A stretch of 16,787 nt of DNA from Acetobacteraceae bacterium (GCA_003164305.1 PLSZ01000582.1:9717-26503); one strand, 5' to 3'. Shown: positions 1-7,988, numbered from the stretch's first letter. Notes: generated by a model not told the origin, from the letters alone. Numbers and translations: made by a program.

Positions 1-3000
1 GTCGTCATCGGCGCCACCGCGACCGAGACGGTGATCAACAGCGGCACCGTCGCCGGCACGCCACCGGTGTTCGGGGTCGAGCTCGCCAACGACCTGGCGC
101 TGCTGCCAACCCACAGCGGGTCCATCTGGACCTTCGATCTGGGCAGCCTGAAACAAGGCGAGCTGTTCTCGCCGGGCACGCTGTCTCTCGCCATCCTCAA
201 TCAGGCGACGAGCGGGTCGGACGATCTCGCCGGGTCCATCGTCGCCGCGGGAAGCGACGGGCTGACCACCAGCGCGCTGGCGAGTTTCGCCAGCCTGCAA
301 CCGGGCGGCATTTACGACGTCGCGAACGTCCTGGTGTCCACCTCGACCCTCGGCGTGCAAACCGAGACGCTGACGGTCACCCCGTACGACACCAACATCT
401 CCGGCTACGCGGCGGTGCTGCCGGCGCAGACGGTGGTGGTGACCGACACCATCTATCCGCTCGCCGCGGCCACGATTCTGTCCCCCCCGTCGATCGGCTT
501 CGGCGCGGTGCGCGGCGGTTCCGTGGTCGAACAGGCGGTCACGATCGAGAACTCCGGCCCGGTTGGCGGTGAGTCGCTCGATGCCAATACCGGCGCCGTC
601 ACAGGTGAAGGAGCGGGGACCGGCGCGTTCACGCTGCTCGCGCCAGGCACCACGTCCACGGCGGTCGAGGCCGGGCTGAACACGACGTCCGATAGCGGCG
701 TGGTGAGCGGCACGGTGGCGATCGACTTCGCGTCCGACGGGACGGGCACGGACGGGCAGGGCACGACGACGTTGCTGCCGCAAACGATTGACGTGTCCGG
801 CACCGTGTATCGCCTCGCCTCGGCCGGGATCGCGCTGACGAATACGATCCTGCACGTGGGCGATCCCACAACGGACACGCTGACGGTGAAGAACACCGAT
901 CCGACCGGTCCGTATTCGGAAGGCCTGATCGCCTCGTTGACCGGTGCCAGTGGCGGGTTCGGCACCGCCGCGTCCGGCCCCACGGCGGATATCGTCGCCG
1001 GTAACACCGACACGACGCTGTCGGTCAGCCTCTCGACCGCGCAGGCCGGCACCGTGACCGGCAGCGTGACCCTGGGCCTGACGTCAGACGGCACCGGTAT
1101 CGACGGGTTCGGCACCCTGGCGCTGCCGTCCCAGACGATCGACGTCAGCGGGACGATCGACAACTACGCCACCGCGCAGGTGGTGGAGGTAACCGGCACA
1201 CCGGTGCTGACCGGTTCGGGCACGTCGTACACCCTCAACCTGGGGCACGTCGCGCTTGGCGCCTCGGCGGTCGCGGTGCAGCTTGGCGTGGAGAACGCCG
1301 CCTCGGCGGTGGCCGACGCGCTGGACGGCGACTTCGCGTCCACCGGTAGTTCCGAGATCGCGCTCAGCGGGTTCTCGGGCTTCACCGGCCTGACGGCGGG
1401 CACCACCCAGGGCGGTCTGGACGTCACGCTGAACACCGGCACCGCTGGTGTTTTCACCCAGAGCATCACGCTGTTCGGCACCGGCACCAACGCCAGCGGC
1501 TACAGCGGGACTCTGGCCGCCGAGACGATCACGGTCACCGGCACCGTCGCCGGCGCCGCCATCGCGACCCTCAACACGCCCGGGCCGCTGACCTTGCCGA
1601 ACCAGCGGGTCAACGGCACCCCGCTGACCGACGCGCTGTCGTTCACCAACAGCGCGACGCCGCCCGCCGAGTCGCTGGACGTCAGCGTCACCGGCACCAC
1701 CGGCGCGGTCACGGCGAGCGGGTCGATCGTTCAACTCGGCGCCGGCCTTACGGACGGCGGCGACATCGTCGCCGGGGTCAACACCGGCACGGCGGGCGCC
1801 CAGTCGGGCACCGTCACTCTGACCGAAGACAGCGATGGCACGAACATCGACGGCACCGGCACCGCGGCGATCGGCACGGTGACCGTGACGGTTATCGGCA
1901 ACGTCTATCGCGAAGCGGCGGCGGCGGTGAGCACACCGGCCTCGTTCGCCATCCACACCGGTCAGACCGCCTCGGTCACGATCGGCGTCAGCAACACGGC
2001 GGCCGCTGATACCTTCTCCGAGGATTTGCTTGGCACCGTCGCGGCGACTTCGGCTGAGATCACTCCAACCGCCGGGAGCACGGGCGACATCCTGGCCCAG
2101 GCGTCCGGTTCGATCGATGTGGCGGTGGCGCCCGCCGCGAACGGAGCGTTCTCCGGCACCGTGGATGTCGGCCTGGTCTCCGACGGCACACCGATCGACG
2201 GCCTTGGCACAGTCGCCCTCACGGACCAGACGGTCACTGTCAGTGGCACTGTCTATAACTACGCCACCGCGCTGGTGGTGGAGGTCTCCGGCACGCCGGT
2301 GCTGGCCGGATCCGGATCGGCTTACAGCCTCAACCTCGGGCAGGTCGCTCTGGGCGGCGCCCCGGTCGCGGTCGTCCTCGGCGTGAGCAACGCCGCCTCG
2401 GCGGTCGCCGATAATCTGGAGGGCAGCTTCGCCTCCAGCGGCGCCTCCGAGATCGCGCTCAGCGGGTTCACGCCGTTCTCCGCCGTGGCGGCGGGCGGCG
2501 AGCAAAGCGGCCTGGACATCACGTTGAACACCGGCACCGCCGGCGTGTTCAACCAGCAGGTCACGCTCTACGGCACCGGCTATAACGCCAGCGGCTACAG
2601 CGGCACGCTGACGCCGGAGGTGGTGACCGTCACCGGCACCGTCTACGGCCCGGCCGCCGCGACGTTGAACACGCCCGGACCGATCATCCTGGGCAACCAA
2701 CGCGTGAACGGCACCCCGCTGACCGACGCGTTGTCGTTCACCAACAGCGCGACGGCTCCGGCCGAGGTACTGGACGTCAGCGTCGCCGGCACCACCGGCG
2801 CGGTCTCCGCCAGTGGATCGATCTCCGGCCTGCCGGTGGGCGGCACGGACGGCGGCGACATCCTGGTGGGCGTCAACACCGGCGTGGCCGGCGCGGCAAG
2901 TGGCACGGTGACGTTGAACGAGTTCAGCGACGGCACCGGCATCGACGGCGCGGGCACGACAGCGATCGGCACCGCGACCGTGACGGTCAGCGGCAACGTG

Positions 3001-4797
3001 TATCGGGAGGCAGCGCCAGCGGTCATGGCGCCGCCGGTGTTCTACGTCCATACCGGCGGAACCGCCGCGGTCTCGATCACGGTGGGCAATACCGCGGCCG
3101 CCGATGGGTATTCGGAAGACCTGATCGGCACCGTGGCCGGCGGCTCGGCGACGACGGGGATCACGCCGGTCACCACGACCACCGGCGATGTCCTGGCGCG
3201 GACGTCCGGCGCGATCGACCTGGATGTGACGCCGACGGCCAATGGCGCGTTCACGGGCAGCGTCGGGGTGAACCTGGTCTCCGACGGCGGACTCATCGAC
3301 GGGCTGGGCACGGTATACCTGAGCCAGCAGACGGTGCAGGTGACGGGCACTGTCTACAACTACGCCACCGCCGCCGTGGCGGACATTGGGACCGTGGGTG
3401 TGTTCGGCGGATCGGGCAACACGTACACGCTGGACCTGGGGACCATGACGCAGGCGTCGGCGCGCACGCAGGCGGTCATCGACCTGGAGAACATCGCCAC
3501 CGGCGTGGCGGACGCGCTGGTTGGGAGTTCGGCGTTCACCGGCAACACCTCAGCTTTCCTTAACAGCGGGTTCGGCGCGATCGGATCACTGGCGGCGGGG
3601 GCGGCGTCGGGCGCGCTCGATATTTCGCTCAGCACGGCGAACACCGGAACATTCACCGAGACGGCGACCTTCACGCTGGACAGCGCCGACGCGGGCGGGG
3701 CGACGGTGCTGACGCCGCTGACGATCACGGTGACCGGAACGGTGGCCGCCCCGGCCGGCGCGGTGTTCACGCTGACCCCCGGCGTGGACACGGTCGCCGG
3801 TGGCGCCGTGGCGAACACGGTGATCGCGACCACCGGCGCGCTGTCAGCCGGCGATCAGATCGACGCCGGGTCAAGCGGGCAAAATGCGCTGGTGCTGGAA
3901 GGCGGCGGGACCTTCAACCTGACGCTTCCCACCACCCTGACCGACATCCAGACGATCGACGCGCAAGAAGGCCAGCCGATCAACACCACGAACGGCACCG
4001 TCTATCCCAATACGGAGCAGACCGTCGATCTGCGCGCCGGGATGAACGGCGTCACGTTGCTGGTCGCGCCGCCGGCGGCCACGGGCAATACCGCGCCACC
4101 CACCATCACGATCGTTGGAGCGGCCAACAACGACTTCATCGATCTTCATCAAACCACCGGCGCCGACGCGGTCACGATGGGAGCGGGCGAGAGTCTCCTC
4201 GGCGGCGCCGGCAACGATCTGATCCAGGTTAACGCCAGCACGATCAGCGACACGATCAACGGCGGCACCGGTTCGGCCGAGTTGTACTTCGCCGGCGGCG
4301 GCATCGTTACGCCTGGCTCCAACATCACCAACATCGGAACTCTCTATCTGGCGAAAGGCAGCGCCGCCTACACCGCCACCGCCAATGGCATCGCTGGTCT
4401 GGTGGTACAGGACGGCAACACGGCGTTCGCCGACAAGCTGACGGCGGGCGGCAACAATCAGGAGTTGACTGGCGGCGGCGCGGGCAAGCTGACGATGACC
4501 GGCGCGTTTGACACCACGTTCAAGGACACGGCCGCGCTGTTGAATGGCGACACGATCCAGAACTGGGCGGCCGGGGACATCATCGACGTGGCCGGCCTCG
4601 CTTACGTCGCATCGGGCCAAGGCCAGACCACGCTGAGCTTTGGCACAAGCGGCGGTAACACGACGGTCGCGGTGCTCGCGGGGGGCGTGCAAAAGACGTC
4701 CATCACGCTAACTGGTAGTTACAATCCCGCGAATTTCTCTATCGGCTCTGATGGAGGAACCGGCACGGCGATCGGATATCACGTGACACCAGGCTGA
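1..4797 (+). CDS. Giant repetitive beta-domain surface protein with RTX-like C-terminus (5' end outside window)
   Basis: The frame is open from base 1 to the TGA at 4795-4797, so the first internal GTG (31) is unlikely to be the true start; 1598 residues are visible. Residues 1 to about 1250 are Thr/Gly/Ala/Val-rich Ig-like beta domains of 115-130 residues, of the kind annotated as choice-of-anchor D or beta-strand repeat proteins. They end in strands such as QTIDVSGTVY or ETITVTGTV, and many carry a SDGTxIDGxGT loop. From about residue 1256 (FTLTPGVDT) the style changes to that of alphaproteobacterial calcium-binding secreted proteins: AGDxIDAGSSGxNALVL, one canonical RTX nonapeptide start (GGAGND, residue 1401), then NWAAGDIIDVAGLAY and a last strand NPANFSIGSDGG. 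This resembles the uncleaved C-terminal signal of type I secretion substrates. I see no cysteine and no membrane segment. The role is probably adhesin, S-layer-like or matrix protein. The family assignment is good; the exact function is unknown. Confidence 0.93.
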   Translation, partial: VVIGATATETVINSGTVAGTPPVFGVELANDLALLPTHSGSIWTFDLGSLKQGELFSPGTLSLAILNQATSGSDDLAGSIVAAGSDGLTTSALASFASLQPGGIYDVANVLVSTSTLGVQTETLTVTPYDTNISGYAAVLPAQTVVVTDTIYPLAAATILSPPSIGFGAVRGGSVVEQAVTIENSGPVGGESLDANTGAVTGEGAGTGAFTLLAPGTTSTAVEAGLNTTSDSGVVSGTVAIDFASDGTGTDGQGTTTLLPQTIDVSGTVYRLASAGIALTNTILHVGDPTTDTLTVKNTDPTGPYSEGLIASLTGASGGFGTAASGPTADIVAGNTDTTLSVSLSTAQAGTVTGSVTLGLTSDGTGIDGFGTLALPSQTIDVSGTIDNYATAQVVEVTGTPVLTGSGTSYTLNLGHVALGASAVAVQLGVENAASAVADALDGDFASTGSSEIALSGFSGFTGLTAGTTQGGLDVTLNTGTAGVFTQSITLFGTGTNASGYSGTLAAETITVTGTVAGAAIATLNTPGPLTLPNQRVNGTPLTDALSFTNSATPPAESLDVSVTGTTGAVTASGSIVQLGAGLTDGGDIVAGVNTGTAGAQSGTVTLTEDSDGTNIDGTGTAAIGTVTVTVIGNVYREAAAAVSTPASFAIHTGQTASVTIGVSNTAAADTFSEDLLGTVAATSAEITPTAGSTGDILAQASGSIDVAVAPAANGAFSGTVDVGLVSDGTPIDGLGTVALTDQTVTVSGTVYNYATALVVEVSGTPVLAGSGSAYSLNLGQVALGGAPVAVVLGVSNAASAVADNLEGSFASSGASEIALSGFTPFSAVAAGGEQSGLDITLNTGTAGVFNQQVTLYGTGYNASGYSGTLTPEVVTVTGTVYGPAAATLNTPGPIILGNQRVNGTPLTDALSFTNSATAPAEVLDVSVAGTTGAVSASGSISGLPVGGTDGGDILVGVNTGVAGAASGTVTLNEFSDGTGIDGAGTTAIGTATVTVSGNVYREAAPAVMAPPVFYVHTGGTAAVSITVGNTAAADGYSEDLIGTVAGGSATTGITPVTTTTGDVLARTSGAIDLDVTPTANGAFTGSVGVNLVSDGGLIDGLGTVYLSQQTVQVTGTVYNYATAAVADIGTVGVFGGSGNTYTLDLGTMTQASARTQAVIDLENIATGVADALVGSSAFTGNTSAFLNSGFGAIGSLAAGAASGALDISLSTANTGTFTETATFTLDSADAGGATVLTPLTITVTGTVAAPAGAVFTLTPGVDTVAGGAVANTVIATTGALSAGDQIDAGSSGQNALVLEGGGTFNLTLPTTLTDIQTIDAQEGQPINTTNGTVYPNTEQTVDLRAGMNGVTLLVAPPAATGNTAPPTITIVGAANNDFIDLHQTTGADAVTMGAGESLLGGAGNDLIQVNASTISDTINGGTGSAELYFAGGGIVTPGSNITNIGTLYLAKGSAAYTATANGIAGLVVQDGNTAFADKLTAGGNNQELTGGGAGKLTMTGAFDTTFKDTAALLNGDTIQNWAAGDIIDVAGLAYVASGQGQTTLSFGTSGGNTTVAVLAGGVQKTSITLTGSYNPANFSIGSDGGTGTAIGYHVTPG
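1159..3747 (+). repeat. Higher-order ~1.1 kb tandem repeat (C-D-B domain triads) inside the giant protein
   Basis: The block NYATA-x-VVEV-x-GTPVL begins near 1162 and again at 2257, exactly 1095 bases (365 codons) later. A third, diverged NYATA copy begins at 3358, 1101 bases further on. Each unit holds three different beta domains in the same order: C (1159, 2254, 3355), D (1549, 2644) and B (1906, 3001). The third unit stops after its C domain. Bases 1-1158 appear to be an older, diverged triad (C0 before 454, D0 454-807, B0 808-1158). Copies 1 and 2 are close even at DNA level: 1609-1660 and 2704-2755 differ at only two positions, and 1351-1374 matches 2446-2469 apart from no difference I can see. 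Confidence 0.9.
3766..4794 (+). other. C-terminal RTX-like / type I secretion region of the giant protein
   Basis: This segment lies after the last Ig-like domain and has a different composition: asparagine-, aspartate- and glycine-rich short strands that suggest a beta-roll or beta-helix. Visible markers are FTLTPGVDT at the start, LTDIQTIDAQEG, GAGESLLGGAGNDLIQV, DTINGGTGSAELYFAGGG and a final hydrophobic strand series ending in IGYHVTPG. In alphaproteobacteria this arrangement commonly sits at the end of type I secreted calcium-binding proteins. The transporter is not in this window, so the secretion route is inferred. Confidence 0.6.
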
Positions 4798-4810
4798 AAT
4801 TTGTGTTAAT
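4783..4810 (+). promoter_or_regulatory. Candidate sigma-70-like promoter for the PEP-CTERM gene
   Basis: GTGACA (4783-4788, five of six matches to TTGACA) is followed after 16 bases by GTTAAT (4805-4810, four of six matches to TATAAT), giving a predicted start near 4817 and a leader of roughly 23 bases. The -35 lies inside the last codons of the upstream gene, and the AT-rich 42-base gap stands out from the surrounding high-GC DNA. Weak consensus evidence only. Confidence 0.3.
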
Positions 4811-4827
4811 CTGATTTTTGTTACGAT

Positions 4828-4834
4828 AGGAGAG
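4828..4834 (+). promoter_or_regulatory. Ribosome binding site of the PEP-CTERM gene
   Basis: AGGAGAG lies five bases before the ATG at 4840. It is a strong Shine-Dalgarno match and fixes the start, which also gives a well-formed signal peptide. Confidence 0.85.
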
Positions 4835-4839
4835 TCATT

Positions 4840-5535
4840 ATGCGCAAGACTTTGACGGCAGCCGCGGTCGCGCTGATTACGGCGGGGTATTGGAGCGCGC
4901 CCGTTGTGGCGGCGAACATCGTGGCTAACCCCGGTTTCGAAGCCAATGTTCTGCCAACCGATGGGTCGACTACCCCGCCGACCAGCTGGACGGTCACCGC
5001 CATCAACGTCCCGAGTGTCGGTTTGGTCGGCGATGCTGGCGTCGAGGAAGGCTTCTCGAACAGCGGAAGCAATGCCGCCTATATCGGCTACGGAATATTG
5101 TCTCAGGCGCTAAGTACCGTGGCCGGAACGACGTATACCGTCTCATTCTTTGTTGGCATCGATGATCTCACGACCTTCCGCGATGCCAACGCCACATTCG
5201 ATGCGACCGTCTCCGGTACCACTCTCGGCACCGTCGATTTGTTGGGCGGGACGCCCCTTACGCCCGGTGGCGTCGGTGTTCCGGTCAGTTGGGTGCAATG
5301 CCCCGACCCCTCCAATGCCTGTGGCGCGGAGACCACCGATACCTTTACGGCGCAGGATAGCAGCACCACAATCTCGTTCACTGGGATTACGAGCCTGTCC
5401 GGTTCCTCACCCACGGGCGTGTGGTATCTCGACGACGTCAGCGTCACCCCGGTCCCGGCGCCGGAGCCGTCTGATCTGCTGGTCCTCGCCACCGCCCTGG
5501 GCCTGTTGACCCTGGCGCGGACGCGGCGAGCCTGA
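4840..5535 (+). CDS. PEP-CTERM sorting-domain protein, jelly-roll type
   Basis: This 231-residue protein has a signal peptide (RK at 2-3, hydrophobic 5-16, likely cleavage around VVA-A at 22-25). The mature region opens with NIVANPGFE, a start common in jelly-roll or DUF642-like carbohydrate-binding domains of exported proteins. It continues as Thr/Ser-rich beta strands and reaches WYLDDVSVTPVP just before the sorting signal. The C-terminus is a textbook PEP-CTERM tail: PEP at 208-210, a hydrophobic segment at about 212-226, and RTRR at 227-230. Such tails are recognised by an exosortase (EpsH family) in the inner membrane and processed during export; these systems usually accompany exopolysaccharide genes. 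Two cysteines (VQCPDPSNAC) could form a small disulfide loop. The next gene begins 13 bases after the stop, suggesting co-transcription. The class is secure; the ligand is unknown. Confidence 0.92.
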   Translation: MRKTLTAAAVALITAGYWSAPVVAANIVANPGFEANVLPTDGSTTPPTSWTVTAINVPSVGLVGDAGVEEGFSNSGSNAAYIGYGILSQALSTVAGTTYTVSFFVGIDDLTTFRDANATFDATVSGTTLGTVDLLGGTPLTPGGVGVPVSWVQCPDPSNACGAETTDTFTAQDSSTTISFTGITSLSGSSPTGVWYLDDVSVTPVPAPEPSDLLVLATALGLLTLARTRRA

Positions 5536-5548
5536 ACCCCGGCGCGCG

Positions 5549-7456
5549 GTGAACGACCCGGCCTCCGTCGTGGCCGCGCCAGACGTGCGACAAGCGGACG
5601 TCCCGGGGAACTCGGCGGGCGGCGTGGCCGACGCCCCGCGCTGGCCGGTGCATCCCGCCAATCGCTCCTACATCATCGCCACCGCGCCCAGAACGGGAAG
5701 TTCGCTGCTGGCCGAGGCGTTGTCGGCGACCGGCCGCGCCGGAGCGCCGAACGAATTCTTCGATATCGTTCCGACCAACGAACAGCATTGGGAACGGTAT
5801 TACGCGGTCCCCGAAAACGCCTGCTATGTCGATCACATCGTTCAGGCGACCCGCACACCGAACGATTTCTTCGGCTTCAAGATGCACTGGCATCAGGTTC
5901 CCGCGCTGCGGAACCGCCTGATCGAGGCGATGCCCGCGACGGCCGCGCCCGGGTCCGTTTACGAGGCGAACACGCCGGATAACCGTCCGGTCTTCGACCT
6001 CCTGAATCAGCGTTTCCCCGGCATCCGGTTCGTGTGGTTGTCGCGGCGGAACAAGGTGGCGCAGGCGATCTCCTACTACCGAGCCGCGAGGACAAAAGTG
6101 TGGCGGCTGTGGAATGACGGGCGATCTCCACCCGCCGCGCCGGCCGTGAAGCTGGAGTACGACCGCGCCGCGATCGAATTGTTCGTGCGCCGGGTAAACG
6201 CGATGGACGTCGGCTGGCGGCAGTTCTTCGTCGCCCACAAGATCCCCGCGCTGATCGTGATCTATGAGGATTTCGCCCAGACGTATGAGCACACGGTGCG
6301 CGGGGTGATGAAGTTCCTCAGCCTGCCGTCGAGCGATTTGCTGGTGCCGCCGCCTGGCCTGATCCGTCTCGCGGACGAGGAAAGCATGGAGTGGGAGCGG
6401 CGCTTCCGGGAAGGACCACCGCTGCCGGTCGACCGCGTGGCGGCGCTGGCCGCGAAGGATGCCGCGGCGATGCTGGCGCCGGTACGGCGGCCGGTCGCCT
6501 CGCTTGCGCGGCCGGCGATACAGGCGGGCGGCGCGGTGACCGGCGATCAGCCGCGAACCAACCGGGTCGCGACTCCCGCGGCGATGCCCGCCCCGCGGCC
6601 TGAAATCACCGCTCGACCGTCCGCGCCCGCTGTGACGAAACCTGCCCCGGCGGAGCGGACCGCGGCGAAGAAACGCGTTCCAGCGGTGGCGAAATCCGCC
6701 GAGCCGCCATTGCCATTGATCGCATACGACGTCGATTCGCCGCTCAAAACGGACCTCGTCCCCGGCGGGCCCACACGAGCCTGGATGGATGCCACCCCGC
6801 GGCGCTTCGCCTATCGTTGCCTGCCGATGGTTATCGCCAACCAATGGGGCTGGATGATCGAAACGCGGCACCGGGTCGAGGCGATCTGGGACGGCACCGA
6901 TCAGGCGTCCGGCCTGGTCGTGACCTCGGCGAACGGGGAGCCATCGACGGCCGCGTCAAGTCATTTCGGCTGCGGCGTGCTGACTTTCCATGTCGGGCTC
7001 CTGATCCGCACGCCGCCCGGCTACAACCTGCATGTGCGAGGTCCCGCGAACTGGCCGAAAGACGGCATTTGCGCCCTCGAAGGCGTGATCGAGTCCGACT
7101 GGGCCGAGTCGACCTTCACGATGAACTGGAAGATGACCCGGCCGAACCATCGCGTGGTGTTCGAGGCCGGCGAACCGATCGCCATGATCAGCCCGGTACG
7201 GCGCGGCGAACTGGAACGTTTCTCGGCCGAGACGCGCATGCTGTCGGGAAATCCGGAGTTGCGGACGGCGTACACCGAATGGTCGGCGTCGCGCAGCAAG
7301 TTCAACGCGGATTTGAAGACCGGCGACCCGGACGCGCGGAAACAGGGCTGGCAGAAGGATTACGTGCGCGGCCGCCTGGTGCGCGGCGAGCAGGCGCCGG
7401 AGCATCAGACCAGCGTCGCGCTGACTCCGTTCAAGGACAGGCGCCGGGACGGGTGA
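5549..7456 (+). CDS. Stf0-type sulfotransferase fused to a DUF6065-like domain
   Basis: The product is 635 residues with two domains. Residues 39 to about 290 match the Stf0 sulfotransferase family, known from mycobacterial trehalose 2-sulfotransferase, which uses PAPS as donor. TAPRTGSSLL (45-54) is the 5'-phosphosulfate loop. GRAGAPNEFF follows, and Glu69 sits where Stf0 has its proposed catalytic base (Glu36). LSRRNKVAQAIS (164-175) is the 3'-phosphate binding segment, and RAARTKVWR follows. Residues about 290-388 are a Pro/Ala/Arg/Lys linker. From residue 390 (LIAYDV) the sequence resembles DUF6065, with WMDATPRRFAYRCLP, SHFGCGVLTFHVG, GPANWPKDGI, FTMNWKMTRP and KQGWQKDYVRGR; this family has no assigned function that I know of. 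No signal peptide or membrane helix is seen, so it is probably cytoplasmic. The start is GTG with no clear Shine-Dalgarno, consistent with coupling to the gene 13 bases upstream; GTG codons at residues 8, 13, 26 and 34 are alternatives. The acceptor substrate is unknown. Confidence 0.88.
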   Translation: MNDPASVVAAPDVRQADVPGNSAGGVADAPRWPVHPANRSYIIATAPRTGSSLLAEALSATGRAGAPNEFFDIVPTNEQHWERYYAVPENACYVDHIVQATRTPNDFFGFKMHWHQVPALRNRLIEAMPATAAPGSVYEANTPDNRPVFDLLNQRFPGIRFVWLSRRNKVAQAISYYRAARTKVWRLWNDGRSPPAAPAVKLEYDRAAIELFVRRVNAMDVGWRQFFVAHKIPALIVIYEDFAQTYEHTVRGVMKFLSLPSSDLLVPPPGLIRLADEESMEWERRFREGPPLPVDRVAALAAKDAAAMLAPVRRPVASLARPAIQAGGAVTGDQPRTNRVATPAAMPAPRPEITARPSAPAVTKPAPAERTAAKKRVPAVAKSAEPPLPLIAYDVDSPLKTDLVPGGPTRAWMDATPRRFAYRCLPMVIANQWGWMIETRHRVEAIWDGTDQASGLVVTSANGEPSTAASSHFGCGVLTFHVGLLIRTPPGYNLHVRGPANWPKDGICALEGVIESDWAESTFTMNWKMTRPNHRVVFEAGEPIAMISPVRRGELERFSAETRMLSGNPELRTAYTEWSASRSKFNADLKTGDPDARKQGWQKDYVRGRLVRGEQAPEHQTSVALTPFKDRRRDG

Positions 7457-7626
7457 ACGGCGGGACGTTCATGAAACAAGCTTATTGATGACGCTCCAAG
7501 GAACGCGACCGTTTCGGCGCCGATTTGTCGGATCGCCCTCCCCAAAGCGGAAATCCAGATACTCACAACAGTAATCCGCGCAAGTAATACCGACTGGCGA
7601 AAGAAATGACGTACCGGCCACCCGTC

Positions 7627-7733
7627 CGTCATGCCAGGGCCTGACCCTGGCATCTCGTGGTGCAGGCCCGGTGCTCTCAGGTCGGGCACGTTTTCTGTGC
7701 GGGCCGATCCTCGGGTCGAGCCCGAGGATGACG
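7627..7733. repeat. REP-like inverted pair of palindromes
   Basis: Two perfect 9-base stems with 5-base loops lie 53 bases apart: ATGCCAGGG/CCCTGGCAT (7631-7639 with 7645-7653) and ATCCTCGGG/CCCGAGGAT (7707-7715 with 7721-7729). The unit is bracketed by CGTCAT at 7627-7632 and its complement ATGACG at 7728-7733. This matches the familiar dispersed alphaproteobacterial intergenic palindromes beginning CGTCATGCC. The middle holds a third small stem, GCAC/GTGC, around 7687-7700. Such elements can act as mRNA-stabilising or terminating structures. Family membership rests on pattern recognition. Confidence 0.75.
7631..7653. terminator. Hairpin that could end or protect the upstream transcript
   Basis: This is the left palindrome of the REP-like element, 175 bases beyond the sulfotransferase stop, with a 9-base GC-rich stem and a 5-base loop. 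No T-run follows, so it is not a standard intrinsic terminator. A role in 3'-end protection of the upstream mRNA is possible. Confidence 0.2.
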
Positions 7734-7988
7734 CTACGGGGGCGTCACGACCGACGGTCAATGTCAACGCTGGCTGGTATAACTTCGCCTGGCGGCTCGC
7801 TGAACTGTGAAGAAATATCGCGGTAACGCATGACGCCATCGAAACGTCGGCCTCAAGGACGGGCTTTTCGAAAACCGTGCCGGAAGAATGTTTTTGCAAG
7901 CGTGCCTCATCATTCTGGACTTCTGATCACGAAACGGCCTAGTCTTGGTCGAGTTGTTAAAGCATGTTACGCGATGCGGCCTTCGGGT

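Noticed and set aside
1084..3051. A 655-codon open frame on the - strand under the giant protein
   Set aside because: Its product is Arg/Gly/Asp/His-rich with no recognisable domain, as expected when the complement of a biased, repetitive GC-rich gene is read. The + strand gene explains the region fully.
5444..6871. A 475-codon open frame on the - strand
   Set aside because: It overlaps the clearly recognisable Stf0 domain on the + strand and has shadow composition.
7500..7535. Weak stem CCGA/TCGG after the sulfotransferase gene as a terminator
   Set aside because: The stem is four bases and no T-run follows.
7755..7783. Promoter-like CGGTCA, 17-base spacer, TATAAC
   Set aside because: The -10 is good but the -35 matches only three of six positions and lies 215 bases from the start; too weak to call.
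7405..7899. A 164-codon - strand frame in the intergenic interval
   Set aside because: It reads straight through the REP-like palindromes and starts and ends without a ribosome site or domain. Translations of such repeats are commonly mis-annotated as small proteins.
7902..7976. Alternative in-frame starts GTG 7902 and ATG 7974 for the LEPR-XLL gene
   Set aside because: Neither has a convincing Shine-Dalgarno, while 7998 has GGGAG just upstream. ATG 7974 cannot be fully excluded.
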